From Rhabdophis nuchalis (Eukaryota > Chordata > Lepidosauria > Squamata > Natricidae), in NCBI GenBank assembly GCA_039707465.1, contig CM077645.1, positions 66,475,850-66,539,849 of the forward strand: a DNA stretch of 64,000 bases, written 5' to 3'. Made by a program: the position numbers and the translations under genes. Shown piece after piece: positions 10,054-20,909 of this stretch. The notes below the pieces were generated by a model. The model did not search any database. It was not told the origin of the DNA and worked only from the letters and a program-made list of their open reading frames with translations. Numbering within the stretch: position 1 is the first letter of the stretch; every line of letters begins with the position of its first letter.

Positions 10054-10061
10054 GTCTACAG

Positions 10062-10419
10062 CTGTCTGGAAATTGAGTCATGGAAATTGGACTTCTTTTA
10101 CTTTTTGATATGAAATATTTTGCTGTGCTTAGAGCCTTTTTGCACTCCTTTTGAAAAAGAAAACTGGTTTAGACTTCACTTGATGGTTTGGGGCACCTTT
10201 TTTTCTTCATTCTTTCTCTTCTAGCTTCATCTCACCTAATGAAAAACTCAGCTCCTATCATTCTGCATTTGTTTCACACATTTATGTGGATTGTTCTTTC
10301 TATAGTAGAAACAGAATGTCCACAATTCAGCTGTACAACATTGAGCTCAACATCTTTGCAAGAGCTTTGAGATTTGTTTTTCTTTTAAAGAAAAAAGCAA
10401 TTTAGAAATGCAGAAATGC

Positions 10420-10490
<71 letters not shown>

Positions 10491-11119
10491 ACTCTGTAAG
10501 ACTTGGAGAGCTGCTTATTATCAAGCTATAGTGCTGTTCTTCATGAGCCTGAAGGTGTAAATAATCTGAAGCTGAATTTACTCAATTGCTTCTGTTGAAA
10601 TTTATTTGAAAGATCAAAAGTGGTAGTGATCTTGACCTATCCCTCATCTTCTTACTTTAATAATACACTACACTACATGATAAAGTCCTGCCACTTGAAG
10701 CCTATTTTTGTACAATGGTGTCTTCTAAAAAAAAAGTAGGATAAAATTATATGAGCAGCATGGCCTGAATGCACATAGTACTATCATTATGTTTGATAAT
10801 TCTCTTCTCAATTTATATGATCTAAACTTGAACAATCTGTAAACTATGATCAGCAAATACTCTGTTACACTAGTAAAAAAACAGCCTCTGCTATTTTAAG
10901 AACCTTTGGTCAAGACTTTCAAGATAAAACATTTGAAGAGGAGATTTCCTTAGTCTAATCTCCAGAAATACACTTTCGTGGTACACTTTCTTTCCTATCC
11001 TTGATTCTGGTTAGGATTAATTGAAACTATAGTCTTCAGTATTTAAAGGGAAAAAGTTGGGGGGAAACTCTTGAGACAGAATAGTATAAGCTTAAAGGCA
11101 GCCTTTAAAGTATTATTTT

Positions 11120-11120
<1 letters not shown>
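10062..11120. other. Unique sequence with (GAAA)n microsatellite
   Basis: The only structure seen is a pure (GAAA)n tract at about 10421-10490. The rest is AT-rich without coding potential. Confidence 0.6.
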
Positions 11121-11196
<76 letters not shown>

Positions 11197-11300
11197 AAGA
11201 AGAAGAAGAAGAAGAAGAAGAAGAAGAAGAAGAAGAAGAAGAAGAAGAAGAAGAAGAAGAAGAAGAAGAAGAAGAAGAAGAAGAAGAAGAAGAAGAAGAA
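11121..11300. repeat. (AAT)n followed by (AAG)n microsatellite
   Basis: About 48 bp of uninterrupted AAT units change directly into about 130 bp of AAG units with no spacer. The long open frames read through it are artefacts of the triplet repeat. Confidence 0.97.
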
Positions 11301-12463
11301 TAGTACAATGAGTTCATGCTGTTGGACACTTTGGAGAATTCTTCTCAGTTTCTCATACCTAGGATTAACTAAAGCAAAATAACATTTTGCCGTAGTGTAG
11401 AAATAATAAATGTTTTGGAATAAACCATATTTCATACTGAATAAATTACCCATCCCACAGCAAAGTAAGCCATAATTCATTTTGCCATGACTTAAAGCAA
11501 GCAGAAAGTACCTCATGAATTTGGAGCTGTTCAAAATTAGGGAAAGAGATCAGAAAACTGAAAGCTTTGCAGACTGAAAAGTAGCTGTCATCTAGCTTCA
11601 GTCAATTAGCTTTCAGCATTGCTGTTGACAGGCATCTTACAATCTCTCTGAATTTGATTTAAAAAAAAAAAGATAACATACAGATCACGACTGATGTTCT
11701 CATTTGTCTGGAAAGTCCACATTGGCTGCAGCACTTAGAGGGGCCTCTTTGTGGATTCGGCATTTACCACACTGAAAAATTTCTTTTCTGTGTGGTCAGA
11801 AGAGGAAAGGAACCAATCCTCTAAGATTCCCCCATGTGCTTCCTTTTAAAATGATGCTTCCCTGCAGAAAAGATTTTCAGTGTGGGCGAAACCATCTCCA
11901 TCGCACACAAACATTTCCAAACAACCTTGAACTTTGTTTTTCAAAAGGGTGCCACAGTGAAAGATCTTTCACTCCTGTTCCAGTGACAGGAGCTTACGCC
12001 TCATGCAAACTCTGGTTTCAGTGTCTCTAAGTATCTGTCTTTAGCTAACCACAAAGGCTCATGGAATTCCTGTAGTTTTCCATGTTCTTAGAGCTCAATA
12101 TGCTTTCAATTATTTTTCTGGCAGAATTGAAGAAAGGGGTTTTTGATAGTCTAAGGTCCTTATGTCAGGAACATATAAATGTGTCTTTTAGATTGATGGG
12201 ACTGCCTCATTCTTATTGACAGCTTGTAGTCATTTTTAAAATAAAAAGCCAGGCCTTCTTCTGACAATATGCCCTTTATTTTGGCTCAATATTCCCAAGC
12301 TCCTTCCTCCACATTCCATGGAGAGAGTCAACATGAATTAATATGGGACTAAATCTTTATTTATTCTTGAGCCGTAAGTCAAAGGAGAATCATATAATAA
12401 TGAGAAAAGTCGCAAAAAAATTGAGTGATAGTCTTATGAACTCCAACTAAGTGAACAATGAGC
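11301..12463. other. Unique AT-rich sequence, no gene seen
   Basis: No recognisable gene, repeat boundary or RNA. Open frames are short and without domain features. Confidence 0.55.
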
Positions 12464-12471
12464 CTATTGAA

Positions 12472-12629
12472 CAGTGGTGGGTTGCTAACAGGTTTACTAC
12501 CGGTTCACTCATGCTCATGCTTGCATAGGCGCGCATGCGCAGAAGCATCCGAGTGGGTGGATGGAGCATCTTGCCGCCGCCACTACCAGTTTGGCCGAAC
12601 CGGCGCGAACCGGGAGCAACCCACCTCTG
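12472..12629. mobile_element. Short hAT element (158 bp)
   Basis: The left end CAGTGGTGGGTTGCT and the right end AGCAACCCACCTCTG are inverted repeats. A perfect 8-bp duplication CTATTGAA flanks the element (12464-12471 and 12630-12637). The interior is CpG-rich and non-coding. Confidence 0.92.
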
Positions 12630-12751
12630 CTATTGAAACTAATATCAGGAAGAAAATTTAAAATATATGTAAGCTGCTATTCTGATAATTATGATACAGG
12701 ATTAAAGGCTGTTTCTTTAAGAATGTAATATACTCTCTATATTGTATAGAT

Positions 12752-12828
12752 CAGAGGTCTCATTCTCGCGGCCCGCAGGCCAATTGCAGCCCGCAGGACG
12801 GTATCTTGTGGCCCCCACCATGATATGA
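12752..12828 (+). mobile_element. hAT-like fragment, left end only
   Basis: CAGAGGTCTCATTCTCGCGG followed by GCCCGCAGGCC resembles the left ends of hAT elements such as that at 20113. No right end or duplication is seen before the ATTAGTATTAAT runs at 12830-12870. Confidence 0.5.
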
Positions 12829-12869
12829 AAGTATAATATTAGTATTAATATTAGTATTAATATTAATAT

Positions 12870-13052
12870 AAGGAATGCTCTACCTGACTCCATTGTTACA
12901 GCCTCAAACCTTCACAGCTTCAATCTCAAACTGTCTACTATGGACATCACCTCATTCCTAAGAGATCCGTAAAGGAGGGAAGCATAAGTGCACCAGCCTG
13001 CCTACCGTTGTTATCTTGTACATGTTTGGCAAACAATAAAAATAAATTCATT
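12870..13052 (+). mobile_element. LINE 3' tail, same family as 18950-22390
   Basis: The bases encode the end of a LINE ORF (RNALPDSIVTASNLHSF, then STMDITSFLRD and stop), followed by a short 3' UTR with TACATGTTTGGCAAACAATAAA. The minus-strand element at 18950-22390 ends with the same protein and UTR pattern. Confidence 0.72.
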
Positions 13053-13303
13053 TTCATAAAAATGCAACATAAAGGCTATGCATTTCCATCATTTAATATC
13101 AAAACCTTTGATAAACCTGGGTTCTGCTGCTCCAGAATCAATCAATTCTTCCTCCAGTTGACCAGTAAGGGAATTCGAAACTATTATTCTGAATTTCCAT
13201 GGCTTTAAATAAATAAAAACGTTGCTCTGACTCCATACAATAGAGAAATATTGATTCAGGTTTCCAAATGAACTTCCATAATAGATACCGGCAAGTCCTA
13301 GGC

Positions 13304-13814
13304 CAGCAATGGCAAACCTTTTTGGGTTCGTGTGCCATAAGCAGGGGAGTGCAGGGGGGTTGTGCGCTGGCATGCCACACCCATAGTACAATGTGAGACC
13401 CCCCCACCAGTGCCCATGCGTGCACAACAGGCCATTTTTAGTCCTCCAGAGCCTTCAGGGACGCCTCCTTAAGATTCCTGAAGGCTCCGGAGAACTCAAA
13501 ACAGCCCAATAAGCAAACAGGAAGTCACTTCCGGTCTGCCCATAGGGCTGGTTTTTTGCGCTCCAGAAGCTTCAGGGAAGCTTCTGATGTCTCCGGAGGG
13601 CCTCTGGGGCAGGGGGACTGTTTTCGCCCTCCCCAGGCTCCTTTAAAGCCTCTGGAGCCTGGGGGAGGGCGAAAATTGGCTTTAAAAAATGCTGAATTCA
13701 GCTGGCCAGCACGCACATGCATGCTGGCCAGCTGACAGAATGATGCTTTGCGTGCCCTGACAAATGGCTCTGCGTGCCACCTGTGGTACACGTGCCATAG
13801 GTTCGCCATCACTG
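13304..13814. mobile_element. hAT element (511 bp)
   Basis: The ends CAGCAATGGCAAACC and GGTTCGCCATCACTG are inverted. A perfect 8-bp duplication TCCTAGGC flanks it (13296-13303 and 13815-13822). Several short inverted repeats lie inside, for example around AAGCTTC at 13565-13585 and CTGGCCAGC at 13705-13730. It is non-coding. Confidence 0.92.
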
Positions 13815-14108
13815 TCCTAGGCTGAGCCATTCTTGGTAAAAGTGTAGGAGGAGATCCAAGGGAATGCCAATGTGATGGGTGCAAGAGTGGTATTCATTTA
13901 TCTTACCTACTGGTTCACAAATGTGAGTGTGTGCCACCTCTGTGCATGTACTCAGCCTTCCACGCGTGTACTTTTGGCAAAAAAAGGGTGGGGCCTAAAT
14001 GGGATGCCATAGAGCTGGGACGGGTGGGCAGATCAGTAGAATACCACCTCTGGATGGGTGTGAAGACTTTCACTGTGTAAGTGTGTGTATGTGTAAGTCT
14101 ACACACAG

Positions 14109-14458
14109 CAGTGGTGGGTTTCAAATATTTTAGAACCTACTCTGTAAGTGTGGCCTATTTTGTGGGCGTGGCTTGGCAGTCATGTGACAGGGTGGGAGTG
14201 GCCACCTTTTAAAATGTGGTAAAACTCATTTAACAACGCTCTTGCTTAGCAACCAAAATTTTGGACTCAATTGTGATGATAAATTCTTTCTTTCTTTCTT
14301 TCTTTCCTTTCTTCCTTCCTTTCCTTTCCGTTGGGTCACTGGCAGCGGCGGGCCAGATTTACTTCCAGGTACGCCGGTGGAACCCCCTCTCACCGGTTCT
14401 CTAAATTTCACCAACCGGCTCTCATGAGTAGGTGCGAGCCTGCAGAAACCGACCACTG
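14109..14458. mobile_element. hAT element (350 bp) with internal (TTTC)n
   Basis: It starts CAGTGGTGGGTTTC and ends GAAACCGACCACTG, and is flanked by a perfect duplication ACACACAG (14101-14108 and 14459-14466). A TTTC/TTCC microsatellite occupies 14286-14330. The part at 14155-14280 occurs inverted in the larger hAT at 19090-21796 (about 19920-20050), so the two are related. Its stretch at 14228-14280 also resembles the right end of the Tigger-like element. Confidence 0.93.
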
Positions 14459-14466
14459 ACACACAG

Positions 14467-15490
14467 TAACACATAGAGAAGTGTGTGTGTGTGTGTTTCC
14501 CAGGGTTGTTTTAAAGAATAAGGCTCAGAACAGCATCCATACATTATATCTACCACATATAATGAGAAAATACTACAAACTTCCTACAACCTTAATATTG
14601 TATATTCTGAACCAAATGCTGTAAAACAAGAAGCCTCTGTGTAAAAAAAAACCCTTAGATATTTATTTACATTAAAAAAGAAAAACCAACAATGGCATTA
14701 AATAAAACCAATCCTACTTCCTCCCATTTCTCTCAGAATCATTTCTCCCTTTCATTTCCCTTATTTTGTCCTGCTTCGCAAAAGAGAGAAAGTCAGTATC
14801 CGCATTAGTGAGGAAAGTAGAGTCTCTGTGCAAACAGTGAAAGGAAAGAATATCTTGGAAATAAAAAGGGCCTTGATTGGTTTGCAATCTTATGCTCAAG
14901 GAAGAATCAGAACAGCTGACGTAAGGGAGTTCCGAGGCTTAACACAAAAAAGAAGGAACTGCAAAGTGGATTAAAAAAATAATCTAACTCTTTGGATTAT
15001 TATGCTTCCAAATACAAGGAAAGAGATTGGGAAATTGCTTTCAGGTATCGTGTTTACTAAAATTGCTTTCCTGTATCATGTTTACTGAAATGCACAGTTA
15101 TTATCACCTACTTGAAGTAACTGGAGATAGACTGAGGAGTCTGTAACATTAGAATTATTGATGGAACAGTGAGCGAAACGCAGAGCCTGGAGCGTGTTCT
15201 GATTCACAGGTGCATGCAGGCATCCATCCTGCAGACTGATTATACTCTTAATTGCACGATGTGGATGTCTCTGCTTTAAGTATCAAGATTAGAACAGTTT
15301 ATTAAGCATCAAAACAAATCAATGGCATATCTATTTTACATTACATTGCAATCAGGGCTCCATTTCCATTTAAAAAGAACCTTCAGTATTACCAATTTTG
15401 TAACATCCGTTTTTTTTCCCTCTGTAAAGAACCAAAAGGTATTTGATTGAAACATCTTGTAACCCAAATATGGGAGCATTTCAATTATAA
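14467..15490. other. Unique sequence, no gene seen
   Basis: A short GT run (14482-14497) follows the hAT element. Two imperfect copies of a 30-bp phrase with AAATTGCTTTC occur at 15030-15090. Nothing else is recognisable. Confidence 0.55.
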
Positions 15491-15721
15491 TTATGGAAGA
15501 AGAAGAAGAAGAAGAAGAAGAAGAAGAAGAAGAAGAAGAAGAAGAAGAAGAAGAAGAAGAAGAAGAAGAAGAAGAAGAAGAAGAAGAAGAAGAAGAAGAA
15601 GAAGAAGAAGAAGAAGAAGAGGAGGAGGAGGAGGAGGAGGAGGAGGAGGAGGAGGAGGAGGAGGAGGAGGAGGAGGAGGAGGAGGAGGAGGAGGAGGAGG
15701 AAATAATAATAATAATAATAA
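15491..15721. repeat. (AAG)n-(AGG)n-(AAT)n compound microsatellite
   Basis: About 125 bp of AAG, about 80 bp of AGG and about 20 bp of AAT units follow each other without spacers, making a pure purine strand of more than 200 bp. Such a mirror-symmetric purine tract can form triplex DNA. Long open frames across it (poly-E, poly-R, poly-S, poly-L) are artefacts. Confidence 0.97.
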
Positions 15722-16500
15722 ATGATGCAATATCTTGCATATATTTTTCTTTATGCATTACTAATTTAACTTACTTAATCAAAGATGCTGCTTGGTGATG
15801 CAAATATAGAATTTTGGAACAGATGTGCTGAAAGGTAATTGGTTCTAAACCTTTGCAGCCCTTCTTAATAAGGTCATCTAGCTACTTCATCACTACAGCC
15901 AAACTTGAAATATCCAATACTATAGTTTTGAGTCCTTTTAGAAGCTTTTTATAATTTCCTATTTTATGACAACCTTAGGACTGTTTTTTTTTGCATTATA
16001 AATGCCAAAATCTTGTATTACTCTGTCAGACAAAATAAACTTTAGCCGACCATGCTTCCTTTGTCTGCTTGCAACTCCCTCTCCACAAACAATGCATTGT
16101 TTTCACTATATCCAGACCATTCCCAACAATTTAGACTTAATTATAAATTTATAATGTGACTCAATTTGACTCAACACAGAACTGCTACCAAATTATGAGA
16201 ATGGCTCAATCTCCAACCATTTTTGAATGTGCTCTGACATGGTGCACGATTGCAAAAATGCCATTTCTTTGATCCCACATGACACTTGTGAATATGCTCA
16301 GAATTGTCATTTAAACTGTGGAATTGGTTGAATCAGCTGACTTACCCCAAAAATATACTCTCTTACACATGATCACAGTTTTTCTTTGGAACAATAAAGC
16401 AATCAAAGCAAAAAAGAGAAGGAAACAGCATGGTGAGAGCAGGCTCTGGGTGAAATTTTCCTTTGTTTCTTTTGTAAAAAAATAAAGGTACAAAATTATT
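15722..16500. other. Unique AT-rich sequence, no gene seen
   Basis: No gene or repeat boundary recognised. Confidence 0.55.
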
Positions 16501-17055
16501 TATTGATTGAATTTATACTCATTATTATTATATATTTCAATATCAGGATGCTTAACAATATAAGAGTTCTGAAAATAAAACAAATAAACAAGGCATTCGT
16601 GGTAACATTAATACAAAACAACCTAAAGAATAAAAAAATATACAAAATAAAATGGCAACCACAATACTCTAGAACAGTAAAAATAAAAAGCAAAAGGTGA
16701 AATTAGCAAAAATTGCTGGAATGAGCTCAGGAAAAGCTCAATTTTAGTAACCTTCTGAAAGTCACCAAGGAAGGGACTAGACTGATCTCCCCAGGAACAC
16801 TGAGGTGCAGGACTTTGGTTCCCTTTTGATGTGTAGGACCATGGAGAATTTCTACCTTGGTGCTCCAGTAGGCCAACCGGGTTTGGAAGAGGTGGTCCAG
16901 CAGGCATCCATATGGCAAACCAAAAAAGACTTTATGGGTAAAAACCAGCCCTTGCATCCAGAACTGCAATAGAGGGACTGACCCAAAGTCCCCCAGTTGG
17001 CTTTCATTCCTGGGCAAGCATAATGGTGGAATGTAAATTGCAACCCACAACTCTT
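16500..17055 (-). repeat. Possible old interspersed repeat, unclassified
   Basis: The interval has a TTATTGATT... start that looks like a LINE 3' tail in reverse and, at 16727-17059, a minus-strand open frame of 110 codons with no recognised domain. I cannot assign a family. It could equally be unique DNA. Confidence 0.25.
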
Positions 17056-17799
17056 TCATTCTAATGGCTGCAAAATATCCAAATAGGTTTTTAGCGTTGA
17101 GGGAATTTAAAGAACAGGAACAGACTGTTACTGTTTCTCAACTAATTTTGAAAAAGATTGGGCACAAGCTCCTGAAACGAATGAGGCATCAATAGAACAT
17201 TGCTTCTGATAAGAAATTGTACCTCTTCCAAACAGTATATTATGTTTCCATTTGCTACTCAATCATTCCAGCCTATCAGTTAATTCAGATACTTTCTTAA
17301 AGGAATATTCACTGGCATTTCAAAGTCGAAAGACTGTTTAATCATTCACGGTCCAATTTGGAAGCTGGCTCACCTATATCCAATGTACCTAATGGAGAGG
17401 TTGAAATCACTGAAATTATAAATGTGCCTCCGAGAGAAACCTGAGCCAAGCAAAGAATATGACGCTTGTAGGATAAGGAATAAAACCATTCTTGGTTTCA
17501 AGTATGTCTTGGGTTAAAATCATGCCACACTAGCCTTTTACATGTTTTGCAGAGTATTAATATGGATGTGGAAGGAGGTGATTTATGACAGAGTTGATTA
17601 AAATTTGGACAGATTTAGGAGAAATCAAATTTGCTTTTAAGATTGTTGCCGCAAACTAAACAATGGGCAGTAACAGGCAAGGTGGCAAAACTTGTTAAAG
17701 AGCAGAAAACAGACTTCTGGAATAAATAAGTGGGACTTGCACTGGAGAATTGTACACAATGGAATTTTATACAGTTGTGTACCCAATGGAATTGTGTAC
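17056..17799. other. Unique sequence, no gene seen
   Basis: No recognisable domain or boundary. ACCCAATGGAATT and similar phrases near 17755-17800 are locally repeated. Confidence 0.5.
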
Positions 17800-18010
17800 G
17801 AACTGGGATTAAAGAGAAACTTCCTAACAGTAAGGACAACTAACCAGTGGAACAGCCTCAGAAGTTGTAGGTGCTCCCATCACTGGAGGTTTTTAAGAAG
17901 AGATTGGACGGTCACTTGTCTGAAATGGTATAGGATCTCCTGCTTGAGTAGGAGGCTGGACTAGAAGACCTCCAAGGTTCCTTCCTTCCAGCTCTATTCT
18001 GATTCTATGG
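17800..18010 (+). mobile_element. CR1 LINE, 3' tail
   Basis: Encodes the CR1 C-terminal pattern FLTVRTTNQWNSL followed by a stop. The typical 3' UTR with GGCTGGACTAGAAGACCTCC and a TTCTGATTCTATG end follows. It is 5' truncated and frameshifted. Confidence 0.85.
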
Positions 18011-18651
18011 ATCATTCCACAGAACTGCTTTGAGCTCTGAGGTTGAGACAAAAACTACATGTGTTAAATAAAACAAGACGCAACAGAAAAGAGCTTTAAA
18101 ACAACATTTCTAAGAGTGTTCAGCATGAACAAACCTAACTGATGCACAGTGAGGTAAATATTTCAACACTACATATGTGTTGATGTGGACTATCCAGTTG
18201 ATGCATATTTTTATTGATCAGGAAACAAGACAAGTAGGGTTAGACTGAAGAAAACATTTAATTTGGGTTTTTTTAATTAAGAGGCCAAAGTTATTATTAT
18301 TATTATATTTTTGCCACTGAACATCCTTTTTTGTTTCTTCACAGGCTGGGTAATGCAAGCTTTCCAACCATCTATCTGTATGACTCAATGTGACTGTATG
18401 ACAATGTTACCTTGGCTTTCCTTCCTTTCCTGTCATCTCTAAGTTGAACATCAGGCACATTTCTAATGTGTTTCTATGTTGCTGAGGGACTCACTTCTGC
18501 CCTGCTACATAATAGGGAGACAAACAATCTGTCCCATATTGCATTGATGCAGTCTGCTCATGTGTTGTGTGTTTAATAAGTCTTCACTGTATCCTCGGAT
18601 GGTTAGTTGTTATTCATGGATGCACTTGGCTAGTATTCTGTCTGTCTAAGT
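18011..18651. other. Unique sequence, no gene seen
   Basis: Only a short ATT run (18290-18306) stands out. Confidence 0.5.
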
Positions 18652-18786
18652 CAGGGATGTCCAAACTTGGGAACTTTAAGACTTGTGGACTTCAATTCCC
18701 AGAATTCCCCAGCCAGCTATGCTGGCTGGGGAGTTCTGGGAGTTAAAGTCCACAAGTCTTAAAGTTCCCAAGTTTGGACATCCCTG
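18652..18786. mobile_element. Palindromic hAT element, 135 bp, copy A
   Basis: The whole element is one near-perfect inverted repeat of two 66-bp arms around a TAT centre (CCAGCCAGC-TAT-GCTGGCTGG). It is bounded by CAGGGATGTCC and GGACATCCCTG and by a perfect 8-bp duplication GTCTAAGT (18644-18651 and 18787-18794). It differs from the copy at 60020-60154 at only four positions, so the family moved recently. Confidence 0.95.
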
Positions 18787-18949
18787 GTCTAAGTAGTGGC
18801 TGTCAGAATTTTTTCATTGAAGAAAATAATACCCTAATCAAGGAATTACCAAGCAGAAAATCATACCCCCCTATAAAAACTGACAAAGCAAGCTACCATA
18901 TATAATCCATATACCATATACCGTATGACTTGTGCTGATGATGGATTAT

Positions 18950-19089
18950 TTATTTATTTATTTAGTTTGTCAAACATGTACGAGATGACAAGTATAAGTA
19001 TAAACATGACATGAATAAATGGGGACAGTAGGACAGGATGTTATGCATGCTGGTGTGCTTATGAATGCCCCTTTGCAGACCTCCTAGGA
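18950..19089 (-). mobile_element. LINE 3' end, part 1 (split by hAT insertion)
   Basis: TTTATTTATTTATTTAG with GTTTGTCAAACATGTACGA is the reverse complement of the LINE tail seen at 13020-13050. It ends with TCCTAGGA, one copy of the hAT duplication. The element resumes at 21797. Confidence 0.75.
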
Positions 19090-19360
19090 CAGTGGTTGGC
19101 AAACTGCGGCCTATATTTTCTGTGCGCATGCCCCGCCCGATTACAGTCTCAGAGACTTTGTAGCAGTTGGAATTTGCGCTGTAATTCCGCGGGACCTGCA
19201 CACGCCTATCTTTTCCACGGTGTGGAAAAGCGACGAGTTCCTGCACAGCCCCTGATCACTCCAGATGCCATCGGGGAAGAGGAGGAATGCAAGGGGGACC
19301 TCGCGGATGGCCCTCTGGCAGTGCACAGACTCGCCGCTGCTTCACACGGTATTCTGTGGA

Positions 19361-19584
19361 CAGAGACAGTGACAGGCAGACAGAGAGAGGCACAGGCAGA
19401 GAGAGAGACGGAGGGACGGAGGGAATCAGAATCTGACAGACACACAGAGAGAATGACAGAGAGAGACAGGAAGGGAGGGGAGAGACACAGAGATAAGAGG
19501 GAGGGAGGAAAGAGAGATACAGAGAGGCAGATACAGAGAGAAAATGACAGAAAGGGGGAGAGAGGGAGACAAAGAGCCACAAAT

Positions 19585-19615
<31 letters not shown>

Positions 19616-19900
19616 CAGAGAGAATGACAGAGAGAGACAGAGAAGAAGGGAGGGGAGAGAGACACAGAGATAGAGACGGAAGGAGGAGAGAGAGATACAG
19701 AGATTCAGAGAGACAGACACAGAGAATGATAGAAAGAGACAGAGAGGGAGGGAGGGAGGAAGAGAGAGAGAGAGAGAGAAAGAGCCACAGAGAGAGAGAG
19801 AGAGATAGACAGACAGACTCAGAGAGAGACAGAGAGAAACAGAAAGAGAGAGAAAGCGAAAGAAGGGAAGAAAGAAAAGAAAGAAAAAGAAAGTGGGAGA
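19361..19900. repeat. Purine-rich GACA/GAGA array
   Basis: A degenerate array of GAGA, GACA and GGGA units spans about 540 bp inside the outer hAT. The 291-residue RE-rich open frame across it and the serine/leucine-rich frames on the other strand are not genes. Confidence 0.95.
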
Positions 19901-20264
19901 GAGATGAAAGAGAACTTATGACCACAATTGAGGCCAAAATTTTGGTTGCTAAGCAAGACGTTGTTAGGTGAGTTTCACCACATTTTCCAAGTTGGCCACG
20001 CCCACCCGGTCACATGACTGCCGAGCCACTCCCACAAAACAGGCCACACCTTCTGGCTCTCAAAATAAATTTCAGTCATGGTATTGTTGATATTTGGCTC
20101 TTTTGCCTAATGCAGGCATGTCCAAAGTCCAGCCCGTGGGCCATTTGCGGCCCGGGGGTCAGTTTAATACGGCCCTCCAACAGCCCTCCCTGCTCTGTGT
20201 AAATGTGGCCCTCCCTTCCTCCCTCTGTCTCTGGGGCTGTGTGGCTGGGAGGGAGGTGGACGAA

Positions 20265-20862
20265 GGTTACGGACGCCTTCTCCCGCAGCGGGCGAGGGAG
20301 CAGGCGGGGTGAGCACCCAAGGCTACCGTCATCTTAAGCACCACCGAGGCTGTCGCCCGGCAGGGACGTCAGGCAGGGAAGCCGGTCGCGCCCCCATCGC
20401 TGCATGTTCTGGGGCTGCGAAGCTGGGAGGGAGGTGAACGCGCGGCCCCAGAACATCCGCTTGGTGCCTGCTGGAGGGAGCCGCGATGGAGACGCGACCG
20501 GCTTTCCTGCCTGCGTCAGGCAGGGAAGCCGGTCGCGTCTCCATTGCGGCTCCCTCCGGTGGGCACCACGGCTTACGTTCTGGGGCCGCGCGTTCACCTC
20601 CCTCCCAGCCACGCAGCACCAGAATATGCAGCTCCCGCCGCACAAGGTCGCCCGGCAGGGGTGTCAGGCAGGGAAGACGGACGCGCGGCCTCAGAATGTA
20701 AGCTGTGGTGCCTGCCGGAGGGAGCCGCAATGGAGACGCGACCGGCTTCCCTGCCTGATGCCCCTGCCGGGTGAGAGCCTCGGTGGTGCTTAAGATGACG
20801 GTAGCCTTGGATGCTCACCCCGCCTGCTCCCTCGCCCGCTGCGGGAGAAGGCGTCCGTAACC
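20265..20862. repeat. GC-rich nested inverted repeats
   Basis: The 85-bp arm at 20265-20349 is repeated inverted at 20778-20862 with one mismatch seen. Between them 20422-20609 is another palindrome with arms of about 92 bp centred near 20515. Phrases such as GAGACGCGACCGGCTT recur at further positions. The block is CpG-dense, unlike the AT-rich surroundings, and looks like a foldback. Confidence 0.9.
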
Positions 20863-20909
20863 TCCGGCATACCGGCCCTTCTGCTGCTTCCCGGGGTGGG
20901 GGAGGGGAG

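Noticed and set aside
15336..15798. Poly-S, poly-E, poly-R and poly-L frames
   Set aside because: Triplet microsatellite artefact.
16727..17059. 110-codon minus-strand frame as an exon or gene
   Set aside because: No recognisable domain, no clear splice sites and no codon bias that I can judge; kept only as a possible old repeat.
19096..19971. 291-codon open frame rich in R, E, D and Q
   Set aside because: It reads through a GACA/GAGA array inside a hAT element; the residue pattern is that of the repeat and frames on both strands stay open for the same reason.
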